Assembly: GCA_016710115.1 (NCBI GenBank)
Contig: JADJLN010000017.1
Location: 280,501 to 344,500, forward strand
DNA length: 64,000 nt
Direction of reading: 5' to 3'
From: Saprospiraceae bacterium
GTDB taxonomy: Bacteria > Bacteroidota > Bacteroidia > Chitinophagales > Saprospiraceae
The translations under genes were made by a program, and so were the position numbers. Below are positions 52,688 to 60,876 of the stretch, piece by piece (within the stretch, counting starts at the first letter, position 1; each line of letters begins with the position of its first letter). Under the pieces are notes generated by a model that was given only the letters and a program-made list of their open reading frames with translations, searched no databases and was not told the origin of the DNA.

Positions 52688-53242
52688 TCAGGCAGATACC
52701 GCTATATTGGCCAGATCCATCCCCTTTTGCCATTGAGCACGCCGTTGATACTGATAAAAGAAATTGAGCGCGACTCCGGTCACCATGCCGAGGATCAGGT
52801 TGTCTGTCATGTCAGATGTCCACACCAGGTCCAGCCGGGGCATATGAAACACCACCCAAAACACAGGAAATCCAACCAGATACCAGAAATGAAACCATCC
52901 CGGTTTCCCTTCAGCCATCAGTTTTTCACGGACAACCCGGCACTGATCCACATACGGCAGTTGTCCGATCTCCTCCCATTCCTGGACGACGTTTACGGTC
53001 CGTCGCCGGTAAAAGAAAATGACTGCCAGGATCAGGAAAAGACATCCTCCGGCATATCTTCCCCAATGAACCTCGCCATCCAGCCAGGTGAAAGCAAAGA
53101 TCAACCCGGCAAAGACCAGCATGAACATATCTGTATGTCGGTGGTTCACCAGGTCTCGGCGCCGATCCTGCCACCAGGACAGCCAGGCCAGTTTGTTGGG
53201 GTCGATGTCAGCCAAAGGGAAGACGTGATCAGGGTGCAACAT
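52688..53242 (-). CDS. Four-helix membrane protein of unknown function
   Basis: A 184-aa protein with predicted transmembrane helices near residues 37-55 (MFMLVFAGLIFAFTWL), 59-77 (GGCLFLILAVIFFY), 116-134 (FWYLVGFPVFWVVF) and 145-165. An N-terminal soluble part is rich in Asp, Trp and His. I recognise no family. It is transcribed in the same direction as the atp operon but lies 265 bases upstream of the atp promoter's gene, so it is likely an independent unit. The divergent side faces the pigment cluster. Confidence 0.65.
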   Translation of the reverse strand: MLHPDHVFPLADIDPNKLAWLSWWQDRRRDLVNHRHTDMFMLVFAGLIFAFTWLDGEVHWGRYAGGCLFLILAVIFFYRRRTVNVVQEWEEIGQLPYVDQCRVVREKLMAEGKPGWFHFWYLVGFPVFWVVFHMPRLDLVWTSDMTDNLILGMVTGVALNFFYQYQRRAQWQKGMDLANIAVSA

Positions 53243-53394
53243 GTAAAGGAATTAAAACAAGGACATCTCAAGTTAATGATTTTCGGGCAAATCGCATGGT
53301 CCGGTTCAGAACTACTCCGGACTGGCAAAAGTCTTGTCAGACGGCCACACAGCAAGACCGACATGATGCACCTGTTCAAATAGGCAAAATAGTC

Positions 53395-53402
53395 TACTTT
53401 TG
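53395..53402 (+). promoter_or_regulatory. -7 box (TACTTTTG) of the pigment operon
   Basis: TACTTTTG matches TAnnTTTG and lies 109 bases before the ammonia-lyase ATG. It ends nine bases before the ATG of a 29-codon frame (53412-53501), which may be a leader peptide. Confidence 0.6.
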
Positions 53403-53411
53403 CGCATTAAA

Positions 53412-53501
53412 ATGCTGGACACTGTGCACCTGGAGAACTGCCTTAGCCGCCTATACAGCCGGTCTTTGCAGAGGCCGTCTTCAGCAGTAGCCAGCCGTTG
53501 A
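53412..53501 (+). CDS. Possible 29-residue leader peptide
   Basis: An ATG nine bases after the promoter box opens a 29-codon frame rich in Ser, Arg and Leu, ending with TGA at 53499-53501, ten bases before the ammonia-lyase start. It has no recognisable family. It could be a regulatory upstream frame, the start of the enzyme separated by an indel, or chance. Low confidence. Confidence 0.2.
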   Translation: MLDTVHLENCLSRLYSRSLQRPSSAVASR

Positions 53502-53510
53502 TATGAGCGT

Positions 53511-55070
53511 ATGCGTGTGAACAAAAAGTTGGAGATTGGTGGTCACATCCTGACAGCACAGGATGTCAATGACGTCGTTGAGCATGGCGCAAAGGTGGAT
53601 CTGTCGCCTGATGCGCTGAAACGCGTAGCGGATTGCCACGCCTTTTTGCAGACGTTTTCCAAAGGAAAGCTCATTTACGGGATCAATACCGGATTCGGGC
53701 CCATGGCCCAGTACAAGATCAATGACAGCGACCTGATCCAGCTGCAGTACAACCTGATCCGCAGCCACTGTTCCGGTACCGGGTCCTATCTGCCACCAAA
53801 GGTTGTTCGATCGGTTCTTCTGGCCCGGTTAAACTCTCTGATGCAGGGTTATTCCGGGGTCCATCCCGAGCTTGTTCATCTCCTGGCAACACTCATCAAC
53901 AAGGAGGTTTACCCGTGTATTTTCGAACATGGCGGTGTCGGTGCCAGCGGCGATCTGGTCCAGCTGGCCCATGTAGCCCTGACCCTGATCGGGGAAGGAA
54001 AGGTCTGGTACGAGGATGAGGTTCAGGAGACGGCGGATGTCTTTGCCCGATTGGATATTCAACCGATCCGGATCCACCTTCGGGAAGGGATTGCGGTGCT
54101 CAATGGCACGTCGACCATGACCGGCATCGGATTGCTGAATATCCTGGATACCCGCGCACTAATCAACTGGTCAGTCACCCTGTCGAGCATCATCAACGAG
54201 ATCGTCGAAGCATTTGACGACCACTTTTCCCAGACACTTAACCAACTGAAACCGCATGCCGGGCAGCAGTTGATTGCGGCTGCGATGCGCCGGATCACAT
54301 CCGGTAGTGCCTTGATCAAGAAGCGCAACGATATCCTGTATCAGAGTAGCCATATCGACAAACAGAGCATCCTGATCGAAAAGGTGCAGGAGTACTATTC
54401 CCTCCGCTGTGTCCCTCAGATCCTGGGACCTATACTGGATACCCTGACCACCGCGGAATCGGTGGTTGTGAGCGAACTCAATTCAGTCAACGACAATCCC
54501 ATCATCTCACCGGAAGAAAACGACGTTTTCCATGGTGGCAATTTCCACGGAGATTATGTCGCTCTGGAAATGGACAAATTGCGGATTGCCGTGACCAAAC
54601 TGGCGATGTTGAGTGAGCGACAGCTGAACTACCTGCTGAATGACAAGCTCAACCAGAAACTGTCACCTTTCCTCAACCTCGGTGTCCTCGGTCTGAACTA
54701 CGGGATGCAGGGCATGCAATTTACGGCGACCTCGACGACTGCAGAATGCCAAACCCTGGCCACCCCGATGTACATCCACAGCATACCGAATAACAACGAT
54801 AACCAGGATGTCGTCAGCATGGGGACCAACTCTGCTCTGCTGACCCGGCGCGTGATCGACAATGCGTTCCAGATCCTTTCCATCCACGCCATTGCCATTG
54901 CCCAGGCGATTGACAATCTGCAATGTGCCGACCGATTATCGCCGATTGCACGGGATGTGTACACCCAGATCCGTACCCATTGCCCGGTTTTCAAGACGGA
55001 TGAAACACGGTATGAATCCATACAGGCCATGAATGGCTATCTCCGTCTGGCAAATCTGACATTTATCTAA
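53511..55070 (+). CDS. Tyrosine ammonia-lyase (HAL/PAL family) of a flexirubin-type cluster
   Basis: MIO-dependent ammonia-lyase of 519 aa, predicted to convert tyrosine to 4-coumarate, the aryl starter of flexirubin-type pigments. The cofactor triad Ala145-Ser146-Gly147 is in EHGGVGASGDLVQLAH. YGINTGFGPMAQYKI, LQYNLIRSHCSGTG, NGTSTMTGIG, SVNDNPIISPE, HGGNFHGDYVALEMDKL and HSIPNNNDNQDVVSMGTNS all follow the pattern I recall for the Flavobacterium tyrosine ammonia-lyase group. HutH is the main alternative, but no hutU, hutI or hutG is present and the next eleven genes are fatty-acid/polyene-type. FabG follows nine bases after the stop. Confidence 0.88.
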   Translation: MRVNKKLEIGGHILTAQDVNDVVEHGAKVDLSPDALKRVADCHAFLQTFSKGKLIYGINTGFGPMAQYKINDSDLIQLQYNLIRSHCSGTGSYLPPKVVRSVLLARLNSLMQGYSGVHPELVHLLATLINKEVYPCIFEHGGVGASGDLVQLAHVALTLIGEGKVWYEDEVQETADVFARLDIQPIRIHLREGIAVLNGTSTMTGIGLLNILDTRALINWSVTLSSIINEIVEAFDDHFSQTLNQLKPHAGQQLIAAAMRRITSGSALIKKRNDILYQSSHIDKQSILIEKVQEYYSLRCVPQILGPILDTLTTAESVVVSELNSVNDNPIISPEENDVFHGGNFHGDYVALEMDKLRIAVTKLAMLSERQLNYLLNDKLNQKLSPFLNLGVLGLNYGMQGMQFTATSTTAECQTLATPMYIHSIPNNNDNQDVVSMGTNSALLTRRVIDNAFQILSIHAIAIAQAIDNLQCADRLSPIARDVYTQIRTHCPVFKTDETRYESIQAMNGYLRLANLTFI

Positions 55071-55079
55071 AGTCGAGCC

Positions 55080-55811
55080 ATGGCAAAATATGCACTGATC
55101 ACAGGTGGATCCCGGGGTATTGGCAGAGCAATCTGCTTGCAGTTGGCCCGTTCGGGCTATGCCATTCTGCTGAACTATCGCAGCAATGAAGAACAGGCCC
55201 TCGTGACGAAACAGGTGGTCACTGATGCAGGAGGACACTGCGAGCTGTTGCCATTTGATGTGGCCAATAAAACCGATGTACAGTCCGTCCTGGGTGAATG
55301 GATCGAAGTTCACCCGGAGGATTCGCTGGATATTCTGGTCAATAATGCCGGAGTCCGCAAAGACAATCTGATGATGTTCATGCCGGATGAGGAATGGGAT
55401 GAAGTCCTGACCACCAACCTGGACAGTTTCTTCTGGGTGACCAAACTTGTCCTGGGGAATATGCTGGTGAACCGCTTTGGCCGGATCATCAACATTGTCT
55501 CCCTGTCCGGGGTGAAAGGCATGCCAGGTCAGACCAATTATTCGGCTGCCAAGGCGGGCTTGATCGGTGCCACCAAAGCTCTTGCACAGGAGGTCGCCAG
55601 GAAAGGAGTCACGGTCAATGCAGTAGCGCCCGGTTTCATTAAAACAGACATGACCGAAGAATTGGATGAAAAGGCGTTATCGGTGATGATCCCTGCCCGT
55701 CGGTTCGGTCAGCCGGAAGATGTTGCTCACATCGTCAACTTCCTCGCCTCCGCCGAAGCAGGTTACATTACGGGTGAGGTGATCAATGTCAATGGCGGCT
55801 TGTACACGTGA
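55080..55811 (+). CDS. 3-oxoacyl-ACP reductase (FabG-like)
   Basis: NADPH-dependent SDR of 243 aa, expected to reduce the beta-keto group after each chain extension. It has the Rossmann motif ALITGGSRGIGRA, LVNNAGVRKDNLMMFM (FabG-typical), catalytic Ser in NIVSLSGVKG, Tyr/Lys in NYSAAKAGLIGATKALA, and VNAVAPGFIKTDMTEEL. Its place between the ammonia-lyase and the ketosynthase points to pigment synthesis rather than housekeeping fatty acid synthesis. It is in an operon with the preceding gene; an additional promoter box lies downstream before the ketosynthase. Confidence 0.93.
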   Translation: MAKYALITGGSRGIGRAICLQLARSGYAILLNYRSNEEQALVTKQVVTDAGGHCELLPFDVANKTDVQSVLGEWIEVHPEDSLDILVNNAGVRKDNLMMFMPDEEWDEVLTTNLDSFFWVTKLVLGNMLVNRFGRIINIVSLSGVKGMPGQTNYSAAKAGLIGATKALAQEVARKGVTVNAVAPGFIKTDMTEELDEKALSVMIPARRFGQPEDVAHIVNFLASAEAGYITGEVINVNGGLYT

Positions 55812-55832
55812 TCGATTGCCATCAAATAGTTT

Positions 55833-55840
55833 TAGTTTTG
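55833..55840 (+). promoter_or_regulatory. Internal -7 box (TAGTTTTG) before the first ketosynthase
   Basis: TAGTTTTG fits TAnnTTTG and ends seven bases before the ATG at 55848, in the 36-base gap after fabG, which could give a second transcript start in the operon. Confidence 0.5.
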
Positions 55841-55847
55841 CACGATT

Positions 55848-57074
55848 ATGCATAGAGTGGTCATTACAGGATTGGGCATTTATTCGTCGATCGGCAAGAA
55901 TCTTGAAACCGTCCGCAATTCACTTTATGAAGGGAAGTCCGGTGTCATTTTCGACCCTGAACGAAAAGCGTTCGGGTACCGGTCAGGACTGACAGGATAT
56001 GTCGATCCACCCGAATTGAAAGGGCGCCTGGACCGCCGGGCCCGCATGATGATGCCCGAACAATGTGAATATGCGTATATGTCCACTGTCGAAGCCATTG
56101 AACAGGCAGGATTGGATGAAGGCTACTTTCAACTGCACGATGTGGGGCTGATCTTTGGCAATGACAGTTCATCCAAGGCAGTCATTGAAGGCATGGATAT
56201 CATTCGGGAGAAAAAGGATTCCATGATGGTGGGATCCGGGTCTGTATTTCAGACAATGAATTCCACCGTGAACATGAATCTGGCCACGATCTTCCATTTG
56301 AAGGGGATCAATTACACGATCAGTGCAGCCTGTGCCAGTGGCTCTCATTCCATCGGTACGGCGTATACGTTTATCAAATACGGGCTTCAGGAGATGATCA
56401 TCTGTGGCGGCGCCCAGGAGACCAATATCTATTCCATGCCCAATTTTGATGCCCTTGCTGCATTCTCCATTTGCGAACAGGACCCGACCAGGGCATCACG
56501 CCCGTTTGACCGCGATCGCGATGGTCTGGTGCCGAGTGGTGGTGCAGCTACCGTGATCCTGGAAAGCCTGGAAAGCGCACAGCGCCGCGGTGCCCGTATT
56601 TTCGGGGAGATCCTCGGGTTCGGCTTTTCCTCAAACGGGGGCCATATCTCCAATCCGACCGTAGACGGGCCCGCAAAGTCCATCGCCATGGCCATGAAAA
56701 ATGCAGGTCTGCAGGCCAGGGATATCGATTATATCAATGCCCACGCTACGTCTACACCATTGGGCGATGCCAAGGAGGCCAGGGCCATTTATTCCGTATT
56801 TGGTGACAACCCGATTCCGGTGAGTTCGACAAAATCAATGACCGGGCATGAATGCTGGATGTCCGGAGCCAGTGAGATTGTCTATTCTTCGCTCATGATG
56901 ATGCATGACTTCATTGCACCCAATATCAACTTTGAAAATCCTGACGAGGATAGCGCCAAACTGAACATCATCGCCAGGACCACCGACCGAAAAATTGACA
57001 CCTACCTGTCAAATTCCTTCGGGTTTGGTGGAACAAATTCATCTATTATCGTAAAAAGGGGTAGTAACTTTTAA
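55848..57074 (+). CDS. Beta-ketoacyl-ACP synthase (FabF-type), polyene extension
   Basis: Condensing enzyme of 408 aa with an intact FabF-type triad: Cys162 in ISAACASGSHSIG, His299 in INAHATSTPLGDA and His334 in KSMTGHECWMSGASE. The C-terminal GFGGTNSSIIVK motif is present. The unusual MTGHECWMSGASE replaces the more common TGHLLGAAG, a feature of ketosynthases in aryl polyene and related clusters as I recall them. It is followed four bases later by the ACP. It probably performs decarboxylative extension with malonyl-ACP. Confidence 0.92.
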   Translation: MHRVVITGLGIYSSIGKNLETVRNSLYEGKSGVIFDPERKAFGYRSGLTGYVDPPELKGRLDRRARMMMPEQCEYAYMSTVEAIEQAGLDEGYFQLHDVGLIFGNDSSSKAVIEGMDIIREKKDSMMVGSGSVFQTMNSTVNMNLATIFHLKGINYTISAACASGSHSIGTAYTFIKYGLQEMIICGGAQETNIYSMPNFDALAAFSICEQDPTRASRPFDRDRDGLVPSGGAATVILESLESAQRRGARIFGEILGFGFSSNGGHISNPTVDGPAKSIAMAMKNAGLQARDIDYINAHATSTPLGDAKEARAIYSVFGDNPIPVSSTKSMTGHECWMSGASEIVYSSLMMMHDFIAPNINFENPDEDSAKLNIIARTTDRKIDTYLSNSFGFGGTNSSIIVKRGSNF

Positions 57075-57078
57075 CTCA

Positions 57079-57327
57079 ATGATGCAACAGAACGAAATGA
57101 TTGACCGGATCAATACCTTTTTGGCCAATGAATTTGAGGTTGAAGTCGAAAAGATCACATCGGATGCCAATCTGCGTGAGACACTCCAACTGGACAGTCT
57201 GGATTATATCGACCTGGTCGTTGTCGTTGAGAATAACTTCGGCTTTCGCATGAAAGCGGAAGATTTTAAAGGCATTCACACCTTTCAGGATTTCTACGCC
57301 TATGTGAACCAGCGAATTGGCTCGTGA
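57079..57327 (+). CDS. Acyl carrier protein
   Basis: An 82-aa carrier protein. The phosphopantetheine site is Ser40 in LDSLDYIDLVVVVE, and the acidic helix II and FGFRMKAEDFKGIHTFQDF tail fit ACPs of pigment clusters. It follows the ketosynthase by four bases and the acyltransferase starts one base after its stop. It would carry the growing polyene. Three possible ATG starts lie within the first seven codons; I keep the first. Confidence 0.93.
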   Translation: MMQQNEMIDRINTFLANEFEVEVEKITSDANLRETLQLDSLDYIDLVVVVENNFGFRMKAEDFKGIHTFQDFYAYVNQRIGS

Positions 57328-57328
57328 C

Positions 57329-58216
57329 ATGAGCCAATGGGAAGGCAAATCCAAAGGCACGCCACTCGGATACAGAATCTTTATCTTTCTGATTCGATTC
57401 GGGGGTGTTCAACCTGCCTATTTCCTTCTCCGTTTCGTCGCCTTCTATTACTTCCTTTTCTCCTGGCAATCAAGTCGTGCTATTCTTGATCTTTACCGTC
57501 GCCGGTTGGATCATTCCCGCCTTTCTGCAATCCTCCTCCTCTATCGTAATTACTACCGCCTGGGCCAAACGCTGATCGACAAGGTGGCCCTGCTCGCAGG
57601 TATCTCCCTGAACTCCGACTTTCAATTTGATGGAGAGCAGCACTTGAGACAAATGGTGACCGAGGGACGGGGAGGCATTCTGATGAGTGGTCACCTGGGC
57701 AGTTGGGAGGCTGCTGGTCATCTGCTCAAACGTCTGGACACCAGGGTAAACATTGTCATGTACGACGGAGAGGCGGAAGCCATCAAAGAGACGCTCCAGG
57801 ATGTCAATCAAAGCCGATCATTCCATCCGATCTACGTCCGGGAAGATCTCTCACATATCTATGCGATCAGCAGTGCCTTGGGCCGGAATGAATTTGTGTG
57901 TATCCATGCAGATCGCTTTCGGCCTGGCAATAAAACCATTGACGTGCCCTTTCTGGGCGAGCCGGCCTCCTTCCCCGAGGGCCCCTTTCTGCTTGCGCTG
58001 AAGTTGAATGTACCGGTCACCTGGGTCTATGCCTTCAAGGAAGGGAGCCGCTCCTACCACCTGTACTCTTCGCCAATCCTCTGCTTCAGCAGCGCCAACG
58101 GCGACTCCGTAGCCTCGATAGCCCGGAGCTATGCGGCAGATCTCGAAGAAAAAACCCGACTGTACCCTGAACAATGGTTCAATTATTATGATTTTTGGAA
58201 AAAACAGACCACCTGA
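57329..58216 (+). CDS. HtrB/LpxL-like lysophospholipid acyltransferase
   Basis: An acyltransferase of the lipid A biosynthesis (HtrB/LpxL) family, 295 aa, with one N-terminal membrane segment. The catalytic HX4E is in GILMSGHLGSWEAAG and the later family motifs are FVCIHADRFRPGN and FPEGPFLLALKLNVPVTWV. In aryl polyene and flexirubin clusters such enzymes are proposed to transfer the finished polyene from ACP to its acceptor; here that could be the dialkylresorcinol. I start at ATG 57329 rather than TTG 57317, which is inside the ACP gene. Its stop overlaps the dehydratase start (TGATG). Confidence 0.87.
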   Translation: MSQWEGKSKGTPLGYRIFIFLIRFGGVQPAYFLLRFVAFYYFLFSWQSSRAILDLYRRRLDHSRLSAILLLYRNYYRLGQTLIDKVALLAGISLNSDFQFDGEQHLRQMVTEGRGGILMSGHLGSWEAAGHLLKRLDTRVNIVMYDGEAEAIKETLQDVNQSRSFHPIYVREDLSHIYAISSALGRNEFVCIHADRFRPGNKTIDVPFLGEPASFPEGPFLLALKLNVPVTWVYAFKEGSRSYHLYSSPILCFSSANGDSVASIARSYAADLEEKTRLYPEQWFNYYDFWKKQTT

Positions 58217-58647
58217 TGCAAGACGGAGAGATTTTTCAGTTCATCCCCCAGGCACCGCCTGTAGTCCTGGTGGATCGAATCATCACAGCTGATGAAGCTC
58301 GCACCATCTGTGCCTTCCAGGTCAAACCCGAGGGTGTGTTTGTATCCGATGGGGTTTTGTCTGAATCCGGATTGACCGAAAACATGGCTCAGACGGCCGC
58401 AGCAGGCGTAGGCTATGCCTGCCATCAGCGAAACGAGGAGGTACCTGTAGGCTATATTGCCTCCATCCGCAATCTGATCATCCATGAGCTGCCCCCGACC
58501 GGGTCAGAACTTTATACCGAAATCATGGTGACAGATAGCGTGATGGATGTTAGTTTTGTGCGAGGCACCATTCACGTGGATTCGCGGCTCATTGCCGAAT
58601 GTGAAATGCGCATCTTTCTCCAACAACAAACAACAGATCTGTCATGA
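58216..58647 (+). CDS. Hot-dog 3-hydroxyacyl-ACP dehydratase
   Basis: A 143-aa single hot-dog protein that would create the conjugated double bonds. The opening motif FQFIPQAPPVVLVDRI aligns with the FabZ/ApeP region, but the catalytic-type His of FabZ is replaced by Gln, as in a Bacteroidota subfamily of these dehydratases. Later strands (MAQTAAAGVGYAC, EEVPVGYIASIRNLIIHEL) are typical. The ATG at 58216 overlaps the acyltransferase stop; the next gene begins in its stop (ATGA). Whether it is a fully active dehydratase or needs a partner cannot be told. Confidence 0.85.
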   Translation: MQDGEIFQFIPQAPPVVLVDRIITADEARTICAFQVKPEGVFVSDGVLSESGLTENMAQTAAAGVGYACHQRNEEVPVGYIASIRNLIIHELPPTGSELYTEIMVTDSVMDVSFVRGTIHVDSRLIAECEMRIFLQQQTTDLS

Positions 58648-59288
58648 AACACACGTATCTCTTCAGCTGGTTTCTTGTTTCACTACTCACCTTCACTACC
58701 TGGAATAGCGGTTGGTCGCAGGACCGGTCAGATATTTTCAACCCGAAAACATCCATGGTCTGGCTGGGAGTTGACTTTTCCGAGGCACGCTATTTCGGTG
58801 ATGACAAGGATGCCGTGTCCGGTGATGCGATCAAATCGGTGTTCGAACGGATCAATGATCTCATCATCAACGAATCAGACAAGTACAATCTGAGAAATGC
58901 GTTTCATAACAAAGCTATTTCAACAGAGATCCTGGCTGTTACGACAGTCAATGATGCTACAGATGATTCGGCAATCGTGTCAGAAGACAAAGGAGACTAT
59001 ACCCGGATGGATGATGCGTTTATCCAGAACATGGTCAAGCGATATGCTCTGGATTCAAAAAAGGGAGTGGGTGTTGTCTTCATTGTGGAGGGCATGGATA
59101 AATCCCGGCCGGAAGCTGCGATTTGGGTCACCTATATCCGAATGAGTGACCAGTCTGTTCTGCTGACCAAACGCCTGACTGGAAAGGCCGGTGGATTCGG
59201 TTTGCGGAATTTCTGGGCCAGTGCCGTTCACAAAGTGTTACTGGAAGTCGAAAAGAAAGAATTCAATAAATGGAAGAGGCAAAAATAA
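58644..59288 (+). CDS. Exported protein of unknown function in the pigment operon
   Basis: A 214-aa protein with a signal peptide (YLFSWFLVSLLTFTTWNSG) cut before SQDRSD. The mature part is mixed alpha/beta: TSMVWLGVDFSEARYFGDD, then YNLRNAFHNKAISTEILAVT, KKGVGVVFIVEGMDKSRPEA and a C-terminal LRNFWASAVHKVLLEVEKK. I recognise no enzyme family. Its start overlaps the dehydratase stop (ATGA) and its end overlaps the thioesterase by 19 bases, so it is firmly inside the operon. A periplasmic role in pigment transport or assembly is inference from position. Confidence 0.8.
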   Translation: MKHTYLFSWFLVSLLTFTTWNSGWSQDRSDIFNPKTSMVWLGVDFSEARYFGDDKDAVSGDAIKSVFERINDLIINESDKYNLRNAFHNKAISTEILAVTTVNDATDDSAIVSEDKGDYTRMDDAFIQNMVKRYALDSKKGVGVVFIVEGMDKSRPEAAIWVTYIRMSDQSVLLTKRLTGKAGGFGLRNFWASAVHKVLLEVEKKEFNKWKRQK

Positions 59289-59719
59289 CGGAGAGTAGCT
59301 CCCGGGCTACACTCACCCCGTTCACTGTCCGCTTCCATGAGGTCGACCTTTTGAATGTCATGTGGCATGGCCATTATCTCAAACTGTTCGAGGACGGTCG
59401 GGAAGATTTTGGCAGAAGACTCGGATTGTCCTACCTGGATGTCTTCCGTGAAGGATATCTTACACCTGTCGTGGACATTCAATGCAGTTATAAAAAATCG
59501 CTCGGATATGGCGATCAGGGGATCATTGAAACCACATTTATCCCCAAAGTAGCAGCCAAACTCGTTTTCCAGTATCGGATCTATCTCGCTGAGACTGGAG
59601 AAACAATTGCCACAGGTACAAGTACTCAGGTGTTTTTGCACAAAGAATCTCGTGAATTGCAATTGACGGAACCGGACTTTTTTGCCGATTGGAAAAGTCG
59701 GTTAAACGGCAGGCTATGA
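59270..59719 (+). CDS. Hot-dog thioesterase (YbgC/4HBT-like)
   Basis: A 149-aa acyl-thioesterase. The signature FHEVDLLNVMWHGHYLKLFE matches the 4HBT/YbgC active-site region, with Asp in place, followed by DGREDFGRRLGLSY. In polyene clusters such enzymes are proposed to hydrolyse stalled or finished acyl-ACP. It overlaps the upstream unknown gene by 19 bases and the downstream ketosynthase by 4 bases (ATGA). Confidence 0.9.
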   Translation: MEEAKITESSSRATLTPFTVRFHEVDLLNVMWHGHYLKLFEDGREDFGRRLGLSYLDVFREGYLTPVVDIQCSYKKSLGYGDQGIIETTFIPKVAAKLVFQYRIYLAETGETIATGTSTQVFLHKESRELQLTEPDFFADWKSRLNGRL

Positions 59720-60858
59720 AGGTGTACATCCGCCGGACCAATGTGATCTCCCCGCTGGGTGTGACAACTGAAGAGAATCTCGATCGAATTCTTACAGCAG
59801 AAAGAGGCGTAATGCCTCACCCCCCCGGAAGAATTCACCCTGATCATTTCCATGCTTCTCTATGTCCCGATGAACTACCCGGAAAAAATGATCTGCCTGC
59901 TGATTTCTCCCGATATGAACAACTTATCGCAGCATCTCTTCTGCAGTTGATGGGTGAATCCTCCTTCTCCCTTGCAGGAAGTGACACATTATTCCTGTTT
60001 TCATCAACAAAAGGAAATATTTCAAACCTGGAAGAGATTGCGCAACCTGCTGATCACTCCGATGCATTCAGCCTGGCACATTCCGCACAGAAAATTGCCG
60101 ATTTTTTTAACCACCCCAACACACCGCAGATCATTTCCAATGCGTGTATTTCGGGAGTGGCCGCCATCCTGTATGGAAAACGAATCATTGAGCTGGGACA
60201 ATATCGACATGTGGTGATCTGTGGTGCAGATCTCGTATCCCGTTTTGTGTATTCCGGTTTTCATTCTTTTCAGGCACTGAGCCCTACGACGTGCAAACCC
60301 TTTTCAGCAGATCGGGATGGTATCAATCTGGGTGAAGCGGCAGCATCCATGCTGATCAGTGCCGACCCTCCTCTTGCTGGCGAGCCCGCCATACTGATCA
60401 AAGGTGGAGCGATCACAAATGATGCAAACCATATTTCCGGACCATCGCGTACCGGCATACCGCTGGCCAGGGCAATTCAGCGGGCACTAGAGGCAGCTGA
60501 CTGCACCAGCAGCGACATTGATTTTATTTCTGCCCACGGCACAGCAACTCCCTATAATGACCAGATGGAAGCACAGGCGATCCATCTGGCCGGACTGGCC
60601 GGCAAACCGGTCCACAGTCTGAAGGGAGTGTACGGACACACACTGGGAGCGGCTGGACTGGTCGAGTCCAGTATCGGCATTCAGGCCTTGCAGGACAACT
60701 GGGTCCTCCCAAGTATCGGGTACACCAGAAATCCAATGGAACCCGAACTGGTCATCACGTCACATCCGGATCGGATGGACCAGATGCGGGCATTTGTGAA
60801 AACTGCCTCCGGTTTTGGTGGTTGCAATGCCGCACTTGTATTTTCAAAACAATATTGA
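59716..60858 (+). CDS. Second beta-ketoacyl-ACP synthase with intact triad
   Basis: A 380-aa ketosynthase distinct from the one at 55.8 kb. Catalytic residues are Cys144 in ISNACISGVAAILYG, His274 in ISAHGTATPYNDQMEAQA and His308 in LKGVYGHTLGAAGLVE, with GFGGCNAALVF at the end. Because the Cys is retained it is not a chain-length-factor-type partner; it may initiate with the aryl starter or extend a different chain length. It starts in the thioesterase stop. The N-terminal half is divergent from FabF (short VYIRRTNVISPLGVTTEENL), typical of secondary metabolism KS. Confidence 0.9.
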   Translation: MKVYIRRTNVISPLGVTTEENLDRILTAERGVMPHPPGRIHPDHFHASLCPDELPGKNDLPADFSRYEQLIAASLLQLMGESSFSLAGSDTLFLFSSTKGNISNLEEIAQPADHSDAFSLAHSAQKIADFFNHPNTPQIISNACISGVAAILYGKRIIELGQYRHVVICGADLVSRFVYSGFHSFQALSPTTCKPFSADRDGINLGEAAASMLISADPPLAGEPAILIKGGAITNDANHISGPSRTGIPLARAIQRALEAADCTSSDIDFISAHGTATPYNDQMEAQAIHLAGLAGKPVHSLKGVYGHTLGAAGLVESSIGIQALQDNWVLPSIGYTRNPMEPELVITSHPDRMDQMRAFVKTASGFGGCNAALVFSKQY

Positions 60859-60876
60859 TCACAATTACCTGGCGAT

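Noticed and set aside
53511..55070. Histidine utilisation gene hutH
   Set aside because: Neighbouring genes are polyene biosynthesis genes and no other hut gene is present; the sequence pattern favours tyrosine ammonia-lyase.
59716..60858. Reading the second ketosynthase as a chain-length factor
   Set aside because: The catalytic Cys and both His residues are present, so it is not a typical chain-length factor.
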